DNA from: Staphylotrichum longicolle
Taxonomy: Eukaryota; Ascomycota; Sordariomycetes; Sordariales; Chaetomiaceae
Assembly: GCA_019096155.1 (NCBI GenBank)
Contig: JAHCVI010000001.1
Coordinates: forward strand, 13,665,243 to 13,729,242
Length of the DNA: 64,000 nucleotides
Direction: 5' to 3'
In this document: positions 43,462 to 54,099 of the stretch, one piece after another
Layout of the letters: each line of letters begins with the position of its first letter
Position numbering within the stretch: position 1 is the first letter of the stretch
Program-made: the position numbers and the translations under genes
Notes under the pieces: model-generated
Seen by the model: the letters and a program-made list of their open reading frames with translations, nothing else
Database searches by the model: none
What the model was told of the DNA's origin: nothing

Positions 43462-44955
43462 TTATTCAAGAGCCTTGTGGCCGAAAAAGACCACCTGCAC
43501 CGTGATATCATCCCTCAGACGCCGCGAAAAGGGCGCGCTAAAGGCGAGCCGGCTGGCTATCAGCTCGTGGTGGTTTCCGCCAAGCGAGTTGCGCACGAGA
43601 TGGACCGCGGCATTCTCGTCTTGCACCGTGGTCCTGGCCTCTGTAAACCTTCTCTCCACCAAACCCTTTCGAAAATGACTAAAGTCCAACGTCTCGTATC
43701 TCGGCGGCGCGGCCTCTGAGTTTCCCTCCCTTGCCCCGCTCATTCGCAGCCACTTCCCCACGAGATCAACCGCCTGCTGGTTGGACAGATTATCCCACAG
43801 CCCATCACTCGCCATGATCAAGAACGACGGCGTGTCGGGATCAATCCTCGTCGCGGTCACCACCGGCTCCGCCGTCATGTACGGCGGCGTGCGGACGTCG
43901 TACCTCGGCGTCAGCGGCGCGGGCCCGTTGAACTTGCGCCATAACGTCTGCTGCAGCTCCAGAGGCCACTTGAGCCGCCCGTCGCCGAACGCACGGGAGA
44001 CGGCAAAGCCGAGCACGCGCCCGTCCTTGGCGATGGTGTCTTCCTCGCCCGGGTGCTCCCGGTTGATGCGCGCGATCTCGTCGGCGTTGCTGCCGGTCTG
44101 GTCGACGGAGAGGGGTACCGCTTCCCAAGTGCCGTCGGGCTTTTGCCGTCCCAGCACGGCGCGCGAGTCGCCGGTACAGGCGACGTGAAGGGTGGTGGAG
44201 GAGGGGTCGTAGAGGGAGAGCAGGGCGCAGGAGCCGGCGTAGCCAGGGGCGAGCAGCTTGACCTTTTCGTGCAGCGGTTCATTACTCTGTGGAGTGTCCA
44301 AAGCGGCCTTGGTGATGGAATCGTCGAGGCTGACGAAAGCGCGCATGATGGCGTTCCGGACGGCGTCCACGGCAGCTGGCGGTCTGCTGATTTCGGCTTT
44401 GGCTTGGCTCAGGTGGTGTCGCACAACGGGCAAGAGCTGCTTCTCGAGCAGGTCGGCCGTCTGCCAGCCCGCGTGACCGTCGAAAACGGCCCACGCCATC
44501 CACTGGTTGCCATCTTCGCGCGGCGAAGGGAAGATACCGTGGAGAAAACGGTCCTCGCACGGGCTGCTGGAGGCCAGCTGTGTACCGTCGTATCGAGAAA
44601 CGCCGGCGACGTTGTTGATTGGGAAGGAGTATGCTCCTTGGTAAAGAATGCGAGAGACGTCGTCAGTTGTGAGGGCGGGTTCATTCGCCAGGCGAGCGAT
44701 GGGCGGGCCATCGAGACGAGGTACATCGGTCGCGGGATGAGATTGTCTTGAGGGATCGCGGTTTGTTGTCACCCACCACAAGCCCAATGCACCAGCCACA
44801 CCCGTAACCGCAAGGTATGTCGTTTTTGTTGTTTTGCCAGTAGCTCGAGAGGCTGCAGGTAATTGTCGTGTGGAGTAGAGTCTCCGGAAGATGGGCGAAG
44901 GCAGACCGCGACGGCAAAGACGCGTCGGATCTTGGCGAAACGCGAACATTGTCAC
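43462..44955 (-). CDS. Mitochondrial PP2C-type protein phosphatase (Ptc5 / pyruvate dehydrogenase phosphatase-like)
   Basis: One exon of 497 residues. The N-terminus (FRQDPTRLCRRGLPSPIFRR) is a typical mitochondrial presequence, followed by a hydrophobic helix at about 46-62. The PP2C metal-binding motifs are present in order: SPCEDRF, AVFDGHAGWQ, ACTGDSRAVLGR, SRAFGD, IMASDGLWDNLSNQQAV and RDDITVQVVF. Size and order agree with yeast Ptc5, which dephosphorylates the E1 alpha subunit of pyruvate dehydrogenase at the inner membrane and activates it. A second ATG two codons downstream would make no difference. The gene looks complete. Confidence 0.92.
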   Translation of the reverse strand: MTMFAFRQDPTRLCRRGLPSPIFRRLYSTRQLPAASRATGKTTKTTYLAVTGVAGALGLWWVTTNRDPSRQSHPATDVPRLDGPPIARLANEPALTTDDVSRILYQGAYSFPINNVAGVSRYDGTQLASSSPCEDRFLHGIFPSPREDGNQWMAWAVFDGHAGWQTADLLEKQLLPVVRHHLSQAKAEISRPPAAVDAVRNAIMRAFVSLDDSITKAALDTPQSNEPLHEKVKLLAPGYAGSCALLSLYDPSSTTLHVACTGDSRAVLGRQKPDGTWEAVPLSVDQTGSNADEIARINREHPGEEDTIAKDGRVLGFAVSRAFGDGRLKWPLELQQTLWRKFNGPAPLTPRYDVRTPPYMTAEPVVTATRIDPDTPSFLIMASDGLWDNLSNQQAVDLVGKWLRMSGAREGNSEAAPPRYETLDFSHFRKGLVERRFTEARTTVQDENAAVHLVRNSLGGNHHELIASRLAFSAPFSRRLRDDITVQVVFFGHKALE

Positions 44956-45502
44956 TGAGGTGCGGCAATAATGTGGAAGATAAAGCGTCTGTTTCTAAAC
45001 GTCGCGATGTCAAAAGATTGCATGCTGTTTCCCGATCGACAGGATGTTGAAGGTGGTGGTGAGACTCGAGTCGCGGTCGGTTGGAACACGGTGAGTTTCA
45101 GTTGCAGTTGCCTGTGCTGCTGACATGCATTTTTCGCTGAGCCAATCATTCTGTCTTAAAAGGATTGGGCATGGTCTCTTCTTTCAATGGCTATGTATTA
45201 GACTGCAAAGATTGCAAGATGGCTGAATACATTTTGATCAATTCGATAGTGGTGCGAGAGAGGTTTCTAGTTTCCAAAAAAAAAAAAAAAGAAAAAAAAG
45301 AAAAGAAAAAGACATCTATTGTAGGGAGCCCTACAGGTTTCTGGTTACTAGACACTCCTCCTTGTTGAAGACTTGGCTAAACCAACAAGAGTGGCTAAGA
45401 AGAGGGGACAGACATCCTTTGGGACATGTATTGAACAGAACCAGTTTACAATCCTCAATCTGGACCTAACATCGCTGGTAACCTGCCAGTAACCCCACGG
45501 TT
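44956..45502. other. Intergenic region with an A-rich tract
   Basis: It contains the promoter of the phosphatase gene and the A-rich run 45276-45310, broken only by single G residues. No gene is recognised. Confidence 0.5.
45276..45310. repeat. A-rich low-complexity tract
   Basis: Fifteen A residues, then two shorter A-runs separated by single G residues, over 35 bp. No coding sequence or target duplication beside it suggests a retroposed copy. Confidence 0.85.
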
Positions 45503-47143
45503 TCAGCCCCGATTCGCTTCCTGTCTCAGCTGTTCCATCTCCTTCATTTTCTCGTCCACAGCCTTTTGAGCGAGCCCCTTTGCTTCACCTGCGCCCTCTG
45601 GGAGTTGAGCGATCCATTCCCTCGTATCCACAACGTACTGCTCTGTATATCGAAGGTTCCCCGCCAAATAATCCAGTTTCGTCTTCATCTCCAATCCGTC
45701 GACTGACTCGTCAGGGTCCAGGGACGAGATTGACCTGCCCGGACAAAGACGCTCGGCGTCGGCTTGGCTCGCTACGCACGCCTTCTGGAGGGTTGCGATT
45801 AGTTCCTCGTCGTAGCGAATATATTCTTGAGACGTTGGTAGAGCCAATGTTCCGGCGTTTTCCAACCGTTCCTTCAGCCACCCAAGGGAACGTTGCTGAT
45901 ACTCGAGGACTCTCCGCACTTTGTCCCATTCCCACAATGGCAAATCTTCAACCTTCTGACGTCCTCTTCCCTGAGCTATCAGCTCCTCAGCCCTCTTTAG
46001 GCGATCCTTCGACTCGCAAGTAAGTCGCTCCGCGTTCCAGATCTGCCAACGCGCAACCCACTCCTCGTCGACATCGTTCGTGGCTGCCAGTTTCTCGTGG
46101 CCCTGGGCGAGGGCGGCTTTCTCGGCCTTCTCGGATTCTCGCACCATGTACTCGAGGTATAGCCTTGACGGCAACACTTTCTCTGGCTCGAACCGGATTT
46201 CGGCTGCGGGTTTGACACGCGCTCGATCCACAACAAAGGCGTCCCCGTCAAAGTTCTCGCCTGGCCAACCGTGTTTGCGGTACGCGGCCCTCAGGGCGTC
46301 GTCGTGCCCTTCCCACTCTTCGTCGTCCGCGGCACACCCCGGAACGTCAACAAGGTCACGATACCAGCCGAGGATGTCTCGCAGGACGGCGCCGGCGGCG
46401 CGGGCGTCGAGATAATCAAAGTAATGTTCCTCCTCGGCTTCCTCGTCCTCTTTCTCTTCCTCTTCCTCTTCCTCCCCGTCATCCTCCCCATCATCCTCCC
46501 CGTCTTCGTGCTCGGCTTCCTCCTCATCCTTCTCTTCCTCTTCCTTCTTGCCTTCCTCATCGTCTTCCTCGTCTTCCTCGTCCTCCTCCTCGCTCACGCT
46601 CCACTCGTCCCTGCCGTTCCCCAGGTTCCGGTCGTTGTTTTCAGTCGAGTTGTTATCCATGAAAACCACCACGTGCCGCCGGGCCTCGTACATGACGACC
46701 GCGCCGTACTGCCCCATCTGCGACAGCGCTGTCGTCCACGGGCGCAGCTCGCAGAGCGGGTCGTCCTCGTCGTGGAAGAACTCGCGGGCATCACGCACGT
46801 GTTCCTCGTTACGGGGGTCGAAGAAGCGGCAGGTCTCGAAGAAGCAGGCCGAGCTGGCGCTCGAGGCGACGGGGTCGAGGCACGGCATGATGCTGTACAG
46901 ATAGATGACGCGCTGGTCGAGGCCGAGCGAGGCGTACAGCGGGAGATGGGCGGTCAGGTCGTGCGGGCCGGGCTGGATCCAGGCAGCCTTGATGCGCCGC
47001 ATACGCGCGAGGGTTTGGTAGATCTCGAGGAGGAGGTCGGCGACCTCGTGGAGCCGGGCTTTTTGCTTGGGGGTGAGGCCCACATCCAGGGCGGGGCCGG
47101 CAGGCGACGGCCTCAAAGGGATGGCGGCGGTGTTCAAGTTCAT
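45503..47143 (-). CDS. Hypothetical protein with a long Asp/Glu tract
   Basis: One exon of 546 residues. Residues 20-170 form a helical domain containing MRRIKAAWIQPGPHDLTAHL and LYSIMPCLDPVASSASSACF. Residues 180-245 are almost only Glu, Asp and Lys. The rest is helical, with DYLDARAAGAVLRDILGWYR followed by a coiled-coil-like region to the end. The N-terminal half looks like an uncharacterised ascomycete family; I cannot name it. The acidic tract resembles those of chromatin or ribosome-assembly proteins, which is only compositional evidence. A 303-residue frame on the opposite strand is its Val/Leu/Phe-rich shadow. Confidence 0.7.
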   Translation of the reverse strand: MNLNTAAIPLRPSPAGPALDVGLTPKQKARLHEVADLLLEIYQTLARMRRIKAAWIQPGPHDLTAHLPLYASLGLDQRVIYLYSIMPCLDPVASSASSACFFETCRFFDPRNEEHVRDAREFFHDEDDPLCELRPWTTALSQMGQYGAVVMYEARRHVVVFMDNNSTENNDRNLGNGRDEWSVSEEEDEEDEEDDEEGKKEEEEKDEEEAEHEDGEDDGEDDGEEEEEEEKEDEEAEEEHYFDYLDARAAGAVLRDILGWYRDLVDVPGCAADDEEWEGHDDALRAAYRKHGWPGENFDGDAFVVDRARVKPAAEIRFEPEKVLPSRLYLEYMVRESEKAEKAALAQGHEKLAATNDVDEEWVARWQIWNAERLTCESKDRLKRAEELIAQGRGRQKVEDLPLWEWDKVRRVLEYQQRSLGWLKERLENAGTLALPTSQEYIRYDEELIATLQKACVASQADAERLCPGRSISSLDPDESVDGLEMKTKLDYLAGNLRYTEQYVVDTREWIAQLPEGAGEAKGLAQKAVDEKMKEMEQLRQEANRG

Positions 47144-47879
47144 GATGGTGGTGGTGAGGCTGTCAGTCGTGGTAGATGGTGAGTCGCGCAGGAGGGCCTG
47201 AGGGGATGAATCAACAGCTGCGGGAGCCCTGGGATATGATGGTAAGTGAAGCGAGGCGACGACGGAGCCTGAGTCTGGTCCAAGTTCCGGAAGTTGGGGT
47301 TGGTTCTTGTGCTTTTAAGTAACTCGATGCCCTCAATAGTGTGTGTCCCGGCGAGCCAGAAAGTCTGCGGCGGACCTACGCGCCATGCCTGACCCGGGCT
47401 CCTTCCAAGCCCAGAAAGGAAAAAGCCTAAACTTACAGAGCTCTTGGTGCCCCACATGCGGCAGGCAGCAAGACTCCAGATCTCCACATCTTCCAGGCTC
47501 ACCTTCCACACAATGTTTAATTGGGGATAACTGAAGTGATTTGTATGTTTCTCTGTTTTTGCTTCCTGTTCTCCGTATGCGACAGATCTTCCAAAGACAA
47601 GACATTGAAACGATGGTAGTTCAAACAGCACTGCTCCTGCGCCGTGTCGGGTCGTTGAGAGCAACCAACGAACCAAACAACCCCCACCCTACTGAGGAAA
47701 ACTCATGCCAACCAACATCACTCAACCCCAGCCGAGAAACACCTTTGTTTTGGCCAGAGACGATCTCTCACAGATCGCCATTTCATTCCGTTCATTTCCT
47801 CCCCAACCCACATATCTCCTCCACCCTACCACCCTTTACCGACTGTGTGATCCTTCAATCACTGCCCCAAGCGCGGTAA
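47144..47879. other. Intergenic region
   Basis: It holds the promoter of the acidic protein gene and the 3' region of the opsin gene. No further exon is seen. Confidence 0.5.
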
Positions 47880-48923
47880 TTATTCCTCATCGCCAATGCG
47901 GATTCTGCCCTCGGCAGACAGGCCCTGGGACCAGTATCCGCCCAAGTCGATGTTCGACTCTGCGATGGCGCGGTGGCTGATGAGCAGCCAGAGGCCAAAG
48001 ACAGGCTTGGCAAGGATGTCGAGCACAGCGTAGATGAGGATCTCAGTGTCGACACTGGTCTTGTGCGAAAGAGTCGCGATACCCCAGATACTGCAAGAGG
48101 CGTCAGTACAGATTCACTCGATAGCAACCCCCCATGTCACACCATGGAAACACTCACATCGGATACGCGGCCCAGACGGCCAAGGAATAAATCGCCACCG
48201 ACGCCCACAGCTTGGCCACGCGGCCGCCCTTGTTCTGCACCATCCTCGTGCCCTGCAGACCGACATGCCACACGACAAACAGATACCCCAAGCACGAGAT
48301 GGTGAACCACCCCCACTTCTGCGCGGTGCCATCGGTGCCGTACGCGGCAAACAGCCCGGCCAGGACCATGACCAGATCCGCCACGATGGCCATCAGGGTG
48401 TGCGCGCCGTCGACGCCCGCCAACAGGCACAGGTTCAGCAGGATCAGCGGGGTGGTCAGCGCCCAGTCGACGTAGCGGGCCCAGTAGACCTGGCGGCACT
48501 CGTCGTGGAAGGTGTCGGGCACGTGGCTGTGGTGGTCGCGCACGGCGTGGCAGCTGAGCGACGAGGCCTGGCCCGAGGCCATGGCGAAGTAGGTCAGAGC
48601 TGAGACGAGCGAGAAGAGCGTCGTCGTGATGTGGTAGATGCGCTTCGACGTCGGCACGTTCCACGACAGCAGGGCGAAGATGCCCGCCGACAGCGTCATG
48701 CCCGCGAAGAGCACCCAGAGCGTGCGGTGGCCCGTCTCGCCCGAGAGTTGGTAGTGGGTTGGTGTTGCTGCGAGAGGGTGTTAGTGAAACTGGTTGCCAG
48801 GGTGGTTATAAGCCAGGTGGTGTAGAGGGAAGACGTACGGACGACGGTCGGGATCGGTCCCGGCTTGCCCGTGGAGGTGGCTGCTGGGTAGAGCATCTCG
48901 GCGACTTGGTCGGGGTTGATCAT
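47880..48923 (-). CDS. Microbial-type opsin with retinal-binding lysine
   Basis: Three exons (48923-48839, 48767-48158, 48090-47880) give 301 residues and seven helices. Helix C reads YWARYVDWALTTPLILLNLC. Aligned to bacteriorhodopsin this gives Arg126 (R82), Asp129 (D85), Thr133 and Thr134 (T89/T90), and Asn140 in place of the proton donor D96. Helix G reads SVDTEILIYAVLDILAKPVF, with Asp256 (D212) and the Schiff-base Lys260 (K216). Thus retinal binding and the primary acceptor are kept but the cytoplasmic donor is not. It belongs with fungal opsins (CarO/NOP-1/ORP types). Retention of Lys separates it from retinal-free Hsp30-like relatives. It is a light-driven pump with a slow cycle or a sensor; sequence alone cannot decide. 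Confidence 0.9.
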
Positions 48924-50089
48924 CTTGGGCAGCTTTGTTGATTGCTGTGGATGAAGCTGGGAAGAGGGAGAAACTGCGCAATCTGGCAGCCAACGGCCAC
49001 AATGAACTTCATATATCACAAAAGAGCACCGCCAAAGCGCGCGTTGGATTTGCCATCTCGGCGGTCACCTGGTGCTGCTGTCGCAAGCTTTGGTGTAAGA
49101 GCGACGTCATCACTGGCCGTGTGCGACCTCTGATGCCCGCCAAGTTTCGCCTGCGCTGGAGGTACCGCGCCCGGGCACAACAAGGTCAAGGCATCATGGT
49201 GCGTGGGAGGAGAGCTTGCAGCAATCCGATTCGACAATGTCCCTAACACAAGACTCATTGCCTTGGAGCTGTGCCCAATCATAGCCGCATGGAGATGGGA
49301 CGGTTAGGTGCTCAGAGTTGCGTTGCAGAATGTGGGGAAATCCATCAACCGTCTGCAGCCGACGCGGGCCTGGCAGCCCTCGTTGCCTGTTGCCTGTTGG
49401 TTGTGGAATTGTGGAGGATGCTGAGCAGCTCTTTCCATGTGACAAACTCAACCGTTTGCGGAGAATACACGCCTCATGGCAATGAAGCTCCCGTCAAGTC
49501 CCAGGTCCACTCCATCGCAAGCTCCTACCACTCACCGCGCACCTTTGTTCGTAACACCTTCAGAAAACCATCGCTGGTGACAAGGGGGGCGAGGGTCGTG
49601 TCGGGCTTCGTGGGGCAGACTCTGAGACCGCCCTCTGACCAACACCTTACTGATGATTGGCTCGGTGCTTGCGTAAACGGTCTGGCCGCCCCGCCATGAC
49701 CCGCAGGGTCCCGCCAGCCGCTCCCATCGCGGCTATCCATTGGTCGCCGCACCACGCTTTGCTGCCCCTCCTGCCCCACTACGTCATGAGCTGACCGGGA
49801 GCTGCTGTGGTCAGCACTGCCCTCGCGGCCCTTGGGAAAGGCCAGGCGGACAAAGAGAGCATGAGCGGGCGATTTGGGCTGATCGTTATTAATATCAGGC
49901 AACCGTCTTCGTGATCGCCCAAGGCTCGCCTTCCGTCATCTTCGAACTGACTCCTAAAAACCCGATCCTGAACCTCTTCCTCGAGCACCACCATCGTCGG
50001 GCTACAAGCTTCAGCCTCGACACCCATCGATATCCTTAAGCCCAAACCCAAAACCTAAACCCAACCGAAAAATACAAACCATACCGAAA
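48924..50089. other. Divergent intergenic region
   Basis: 1.17 kb between the opsin (minus) and the Cys-Pro repeat gene (plus). The last 60 bases are a C/A-rich leader. Nothing else is supported. Confidence 0.5.
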
Positions 50090-50542
50090 ATGGCCTCCGC
50101 CCAGCAAATTAACTGCCCCGTCGTCGGCACCACCAACACGACCCTGCCCCCCTCGCACCCGGACATCGACCTCTCCCAGCCGGGGCAGACCTGCCCCGTC
50201 GTCGGCGCGACGACCGACCACCACCACAACCTGCACAAGCACCCGCAGGTGCCCATCCCCGCGGACCGCGCGCCCAGCGACGCGTCGGCCTGCCCGGCGC
50301 TGACGGGCCGCATCGTCAACGAGGACAAGGCCAAGGCCATGGACGACGACGTCTGCCCCGTCGTGGGCACCGCGACGACGGTGCTGCCGCCCGACCACCC
50401 CAAGACGGAGGGCAAGGGCGACGACGCCGTCTGCCCCGTCACCAAGGCCACCGTGGGCCACCACAAGGGGAAGCTGCACGGGCATCCGGACGTGGCGGGC
50501 AAGGACGGCGTTTGTCCGGTGGCGGGGGTGAAGGCCGCTTGA
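50090..50542 (+). CDS. Small Cys-Pro repeat protein (candidate heme- or metal-binding)
   Basis: One exon of 150 residues with no signal peptide or membrane helix. It has six cysteines, at 9, 35, 68, 89, 115 and 142, each followed by Pro; five are CPV (CPVVG, CPVVG, CPVVG, CPVTK, CPVAG) and one is CPALTG. The protein is an internal duplication. The first half reads CPVVGTTNTTLPPSHPD, then CPVVGATTDHHHNLHKHP; the second reads CPVVGTATTVLPPDHPK, then CPVTKATVGHHKGKLHGHP. His-rich clusters follow the second CPV of each half. Cys-Pro dipeptides are the core of heme regulatory motifs, so heme or metal binding is a reasonable inference. I do not recognise an annotated family. Start context AAAATGGCC is good. 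Confidence 0.75.
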   Translation: MASAQQINCPVVGTTNTTLPPSHPDIDLSQPGQTCPVVGATTDHHHNLHKHPQVPIPADRAPSDASACPALTGRIVNEDKAKAMDDDVCPVVGTATTVLPPDHPKTEGKGDDAVCPVTKATVGHHKGKLHGHPDVAGKDGVCPVAGVKAA

Positions 50543-52064
50543 TTAGGTTTTTGGCTGACATTTGGTAAAGATGGGAAAGGGAAGATGCAGGTTTTGGGGT
50601 TTTTTGGGGCATTTTTTTTTCTGTCTGCAGAGTCGGAGCAATCAACAGCATTCCAAGCGGCCGTTTGGTTGTACAGCATTTTGGGCTCTCGGACTTGCGC
50701 TTGGTTGAGCGCTGCAGATTTGGTGGATTGTGTGTTCTCCAGTGCGGTCCCGGGCCTGCTCTGCGTAATGACCACCCTCTGCGCCTCAGGCTCTCAACGC
50801 TTGTCTCTGGGTTATCTACCGTCACCGGATCTTGTTCTCCGTTATCTGCGTCGCAGGTCCTCGTAGGCTTATGCCTCTTGGAGGTCGTCAGGGCTTGGCT
50901 GTGCAGTCGACAATGGCATTCTGTCACCAGAGAGAGTGCAGGCAGTCACGGCTGTCTTGCAGCGGAAAAGCAGACTTGGAATGCATGAACTTGCACTCCA
51001 TGGTCTGCGCTAACAAATCACCCGCAAAACAAATCAGCTCAGACCGATAGACCATATTCTAAGACTCGATAGGAATACCAGAAGCTAGAAAAACACAGAG
51101 CATCACATGTTGAGGAGAGAGTGAGCTCGACCCCATGAAGCTTGGTGCTACCCCACTTCAGCCCACCTCCACTCACCCTACCAACAACACACTCTCGACA
51201 CTGCAGCCATGTTCCAGCCAAACATGTTGAATTGAATCTGTGCCCATCTTCGTATTGAAACACAGGCGCTCTCGTTGGTGCTGACAGCCCCAGAACGCCC
51301 TCAGATCCGATGAGATTCGTATGCGGCCCCCACAGCCCGTCAGCGACTTGGTGCTCTCATGACATCATTTTCAGCACTGATCAAGACACAGAACGAGGGG
51401 GAAAGAATCACACTGCGCAACAGCGCCGCCCGGAGCATGGTATCCGGAAGGCTGGAACGATCCGATCCGATAAGTTTTTGCGAAAGATAGCGGATCGCAA
51501 TGCACTCGTCCTAGTGTAGACCAGGTCGGTGGGCCACAGCCCCAAGAACATGGCCAACACGGCCTTCCGAACGGGCTGTTTCCAGTTTCAGCAGCTGCGC
51601 GTGGGGAAAGTTAGGGCAAGGCTCGCGGCGCCTACGCCACGCACGCCAGATGACAGGCTCGTTGAAACTGTCTGGGAAGTGGCTGTTGGTGATCCCGCGC
51701 CAGCTGATTCGACGACAGGGCACAGCGCCGCATGGCCTCCAGATGGCGTCCCGATGGCGTCCCAAACGGGCGGGTGACCCTAAATTTAGCGCCCCGAAAC
51801 GTGTTTTGGGCGTGCGAGCCCCGCGACCAATGAGCACCCGGCCCGGGTCCGGTGACCGGGGTGTCTTATACGAATGATTAAAACCGACGACGCCGGTCAG
51901 GCCGCCGTGCAAGATGACCTCGAGGTCTCTCAGCGCGGTTGACCCGTTCTCGGCTTCGCATTAGGCTTCTTTTCTCTGGTTCAGAAGTTTGTTTCCGGGC
52001 AAGTGCTGGCGTCGCTTTGCATTTCACCCTAAATCTTTTCAACACTTATCACAATATCGCCAAA
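50543..52064. other. Intergenic region
   Basis: 1.5 kb with only short overlapping frames. The pyrimidine-rich end before 52065 is a likely leader. Confidence 0.45.
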
Positions 52065-52805
52065 ATGCCCTCCTTCACCAATCGCCGCTACACCCCGGAC
52101 CGCCTGAGCTCCCTCCCCCAAGACGACCTCATGGACGACATCACCCACCATTCAACCTCCCCCAACCGCCACCACCGGCCTAAACACACCAACCCCTCTT
52201 CGCTCTCTAGCTCTTCCCTGGGCCTGGTCCCCTCCAATGGCTCCCTACTCGACCACTTCGACCTGCCCTCACCGCCAAGCACCCCGCACCGCTCAACCCA
52301 CAGTCTGAGCTACTCCTCCCTCAGCAGCGCGGCAGCGACCGGTTCTCCAAGCCTCGCCGCCCGCTCCTTCGCATCCTCAACGCCCACCTCCTCCCCGCCG
52401 TCCTCCTCCACCACTCCGCGCTGGCCAACCGCCTCCCAGCGCATCGCCCGTCTGCCCATGCGCTCTCGCTCCCATAGCTCCTCCTCCTCCGCTTCCTCCT
52501 CCTCGTCCTCCTCTTCTTATTCTTCTTCGTCCGCGTCCTCACCCCGGCTCGACCTCGACGCCGACGTCGAGATGGGCGGGATGCCAGCAACAACGCCAAT
52601 AAGTGGAAGCGGGACGCCGCCGCCGCTGATCCGCTCGGCGCGGCGCACGCCCTACTACCCGCCCAACGCCTCGCGCAACTCGGACCGGACGCGCGTCTAC
52701 ATGAACCGCGGGCCGCACTACATTGCCAACTGGACGCCGCTGTCGAGCTTGCCGAGGCACGTGCAGCTGCGGATCGAGGAGCGGATGGTGAGGTTTACGG
52801 CTTGA
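52065..52805 (+). CDS. Ser-rich disordered hypothetical protein
   Basis: One exon of 246 residues, with start at 52065 in context CAAAATGCC. The N-terminal 60 residues are polar. The middle is a Ser/Pro/Thr-rich low-complexity region with a near-pure Ser run at about 140-165. The C-terminal 60 residues are the likely conserved part: RSARRTPYYPPNASRNSDRT, then VYMNRGPHYIANWTPLSSLP and HVQLRIEERMVRF. I do not know the family. It is probably intracellular and phosphorylated, by composition only. Upstream in-frame codons lack good coding character. Confidence 0.6.
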   Translation: MPSFTNRRYTPDRLSSLPQDDLMDDITHHSTSPNRHHRPKHTNPSSLSSSSLGLVPSNGSLLDHFDLPSPPSTPHRSTHSLSYSSLSSAAATGSPSLAARSFASSTPTSSPPSSSTTPRWPTASQRIARLPMRSRSHSSSSSASSSSSSSSYSSSSASSPRLDLDADVEMGGMPATTPISGSGTPPPLIRSARRTPYYPPNASRNSDRTRVYMNRGPHYIANWTPLSSLPRHVQLRIEERMVRFTA

Positions 52806-53279
52806 GTGCAGAGTTGCATACATGTAGGATTTGGGTGGATTTGATGAGAGGGGGGGGCTGGTCTGTCTGGAAGGGGATGTGCTTGGGAGGGGTTCCGGCG
52901 TTTAAGGGATGGAAACGTGAGAAGGAGGGGGTGGAGGGTTGGGATTGTTCACCATGGATGGTTGGGTTCTTTCTGGCGTTTTGGACGTGGGGATGCGAAA
53001 GGCGTTGCTGGTTTGAATTTTGGACGTGGGGGTGGTGCATTTTGAATTGGCAGGGCGAATGCATGGAAAAGGAAACAACATTTAAATGTAGGGGGGGGAC
53101 TCGTCGTGGACTAGAATCTGGGATGGGGACTGGAGGGAGAGGCTAGGGGCCCTCACGTATCACATCATGTTGTAATTGCCAGTCGAGAGGCTCAATGTTT
53201 CAGTTCACATCCAATGGAACGGTATCTTGAACAGGTGCAGGCAAGAGAGGACAAAAAAACACAAATGTGTCTACTGTGA
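52806..53279. other. Intergenic region, G-rich
   Basis: G-rich runs and AT-rich segments alternate. No gene is recognised. Confidence 0.5.
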
Positions 53280-54099
53280 TTAATCCTTGGACCTGCACGA
53301 CCCTGCAACCCAAGCCCACGAAGGACTGTCATTCGAGCGGAACTCCGAAGAAATCACCACCGCCGTCCTAACGCCCTTCAACCCATCTTCCTTGATGCGA
53401 AACGACCACCAATTCAAAGAAGCTCCCAGACATTCGAGCCATGATCCACTTCACCTCTTCGTCAGCGCCGAGTAACAGCGCATTCTCCCCTGAGCGGCCT
53501 TTTCGTATTTCAAGTGCTTCCCCTCACTCGTGTCTAGCGGCGCCTGCGACGAATACGAGAGGTTCGACTGCATCCTGTATGGGGCAACCCCCTTTCTGAG
53601 CATTGTTGGAGCCCATTCTTCAACACCGGTAAATTGTTTTGCCTTGCCCCGTGTGACCGGACGCACTTCGCCGTCGTCGTGCCAGTCAATCGCCCGGAAC
53701 TTGGGCTTCTTGCTCCTGAGGGACAGTCGGAGGAGGGTGCGTCGGAACCACATTTCAATGTTGTAACTGTTTTAGTGATGCAAAAGAGTAAATGGGGGAA
53801 AGAGGTCGATATGGAAATGAGTGCCGTCTTCGGTGAGCGGATGAAGGGCTAAGTATCATACCGGGAACGGAGGACGTCAACACCCTTGTACTTGGCGTCA
53901 ACAAAGAGGACAATGGTGGCTGAACCCCTGGGGAACTCAGGGTTTTGGTTTTGGCTCCAACACTGGGGATCTGGAGCGGCTGAAACAAACACCCCGGACT
54001 TCCTGACAGATCAGATGCCACAGTGCTTTGAGCAGATGAGACGGCTGAGGTGCTTGCGACTCTCAGGCCGAATGACAGAGAGGACGGAGTTTCAGTCAT
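53280..54099 (-). pseudogene. Hypothetical gene with an in-frame TGA
   Basis: A well-supported intron at 53861-53767 (GTATGA, branch CACTAAAAC, ACAG) joins EFPRGSATIVLFVDAKYKGV and DVLRSR to YNIEMWFRRTLLRLS. Coding continues with KFRAIDWHDDGEVRPVTRGK to a TGA at 53453-53451. Beyond it the same frame stays open for 56 residues of coding appearance (LNWWSFRIKEDGLKGVRTAV), to TAA at 53280. Either the gene ends at 53451 or the TGA is a premature stop. The first exon probably starts at the ATG at 54099 (MTETPSSL), with an upstream intron whose borders I could not fix. The family is not recognised. Confidence 0.4.

Noticed and set aside
46271..47182. 303-residue hydrophobic frame on the plus strand resembling a membrane protein
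   Set aside because: It is the antisense shadow of the Asp/Glu tract: GAG/GAC codons read backward give Leu, Phe and Val.
50030..50075. Telomere-like CCTAAACCC text before the Cys-Pro gene
   Set aside because: It occurs once within a C/A-rich leader and is not a tandem repeat.
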